Shown here piece after piece: positions 53,900 through 54,260 of a DNA stretch of 54,260 bases. Every line of letters begins with the position of its first letter. The stretch's first letter is position 1. The position numbers were made by a program, and so were the translations under genes. This DNA comes from Hwanghaeella sp. (GTDB lineage: Bacteria > Pseudomonadota > Alphaproteobacteria > UBA8366 > Aestuariispiraceae), in NCBI GenBank assembly GCA_028282025.1, contig JANQIT010000039.1, positions 1-54,260 of the forward strand, in the 5' to 3' direction. Below the pieces are notes generated by a model. It did no database searches, was not told the DNA's origin, and saw only the letters and a program-made list of their open reading frames with translations.

Positions 53900-54260
53900 C
53901 TACGCCTGCGGCCGGGTGCGGACATCCGGGCGCAAATTCTCAAAAGTCAGTGCGCCGGGATCCGCATAGACCGGCCCGGGCGCCGCGGCGACCCAGACAT
54001 CGTGCGCAATGGGTTGGAAATCGGCCCGGAAGTGTACCGAACTTTTAACCACCACAACCGTATAGTCGGCCGGTTCCGCGCCCAAATGCCGGAACATGGA
54101 TTGATCGCCAGCCTGCATCGGACGCGACGCGATCGCCACATGCACGCCTCCACAGTCCAACAGCGCCATGTTCCCAAGCTGGAAATTCGCCCCGCCCCAC
54201 ATCGGTCCAGTCCCCTTGAAACGCCCGTCCCCAAGGGCAAGCACCTTGGCCGCCGTATGC
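53900..54260 (-). CDS. MlrC/M81-family protein, C-terminal fragment
   Basis: About 119 residues of the C-terminus; the frame runs off the right edge of the window, so the N-terminal part is missing. LALGDGRFKGTGPMW, VKSSVHFRADFQPIA and PGPVYADPGALTFENLRP match the C-terminal domain of MlrC (microcystinase C) family metalloproteins. The metal-binding half is outside the window. In many genomes the gene is found with amidohydrolases or ABC transporters, so the substrate is open. A terminator follows. Confidence 0.8.
   Translation of the reverse strand, partial: HTAAKVLALGDGRFKGTGPMWGGANFQLGNMALLDCGGVHVAIASRPMQAGDQSMFRHLGAEPADYTVVVVKSSVHFRADFQPIAHDVWVAAAPGPVYADPGALTFENLRPDVRTRPQA

Overview
The window is a 54 kb piece of a GC-rich alphaproteobacterial chromosome. 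It most resembles Rhodospirillales-type relatives: the block dgt-argS-SPOR-scpA-scpB-tatABC-serS-surE-pcm-nlpD-like, a yajC-secD-secF cluster, glnB-glnA behind a sigma-54 type promoter, trmFO, and a VPLPA-type C-terminal sorting signal all fit. This assignment rests on gene content and gene order; no 16S gene is present. I found no tRNA, rRNA, CRISPR array, prophage or transposase gene.

Layout. 1-3.9 kb: end of a class I aminotransferase, the nitrogen-control pair glnB-glnA, and a single-domain BLUF photoreceptor with altered residues. 3.9-10 kb: a carbamoylase/amidohydrolase, an uncharacterised methyltransferase-like protein, an SsuABC/TauABC-type importer, and a YciA-type thioesterase. 10-18.7 kb: parE (predicted leaderless), a lipoprotein, two hydrolases, a RhlE-type DEAD-box helicase, a stand-alone Lrp/AsnC ligand-binding domain, a CheZ-like phosphatase, an NlpC/P60 peptidase and an HD hydrolase. 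18.7-21.6 kb: an operon of serine-glyoxylate-type aminotransferase, type III polyketide synthase and isoprenylcysteine-type methyltransferase. 21.7-30.2 kb: a hypothetical protein, trmFO, an isolated flagellin, two squalene/phytoene-synthase-fold proteins (one catalytic, one resembling complex I assembly factor NDUFAF6), two tandem receiver-domain proteins, and an NDUFAF3/Mth938-like protein.

30.2-47 kb is mostly housekeeping read leftward: protein export (yajC, secDF, tatABC), a cell-envelope and protein-repair block (serS, surE, pcm, LysM/M23 lipoprotein), chromosome segregation (scpAB), a SPOR protein, argS and a dGTPase-like gene. A lone ABC ATPase separates scpB from tatA, and no nagZ lies between the SPOR gene and scpA. 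47-54.3 kb: erpA, a DUF3137 membrane protein, a 264-bp palindromic element, an exonuclease III gene, a glycosyltransferase-like ORF, a PQQ/haem c alcohol dehydrogenase, a VPLPA-CTERM secreted protein with a long structured leader, and the 3' end of an MlrC-like gene.

The observations most worth following are the nested palindromic element at 48603-48866, the tandem GPxRR receiver-like proteins, the two complex I assembly-factor homologues flanking them beside secDF, the type III PKS operon, the BLUF protein lacking the usual Trp/Met pair, and the structured leader and 10-bp-phased repeats ahead of the VPLPA-CTERM gene.
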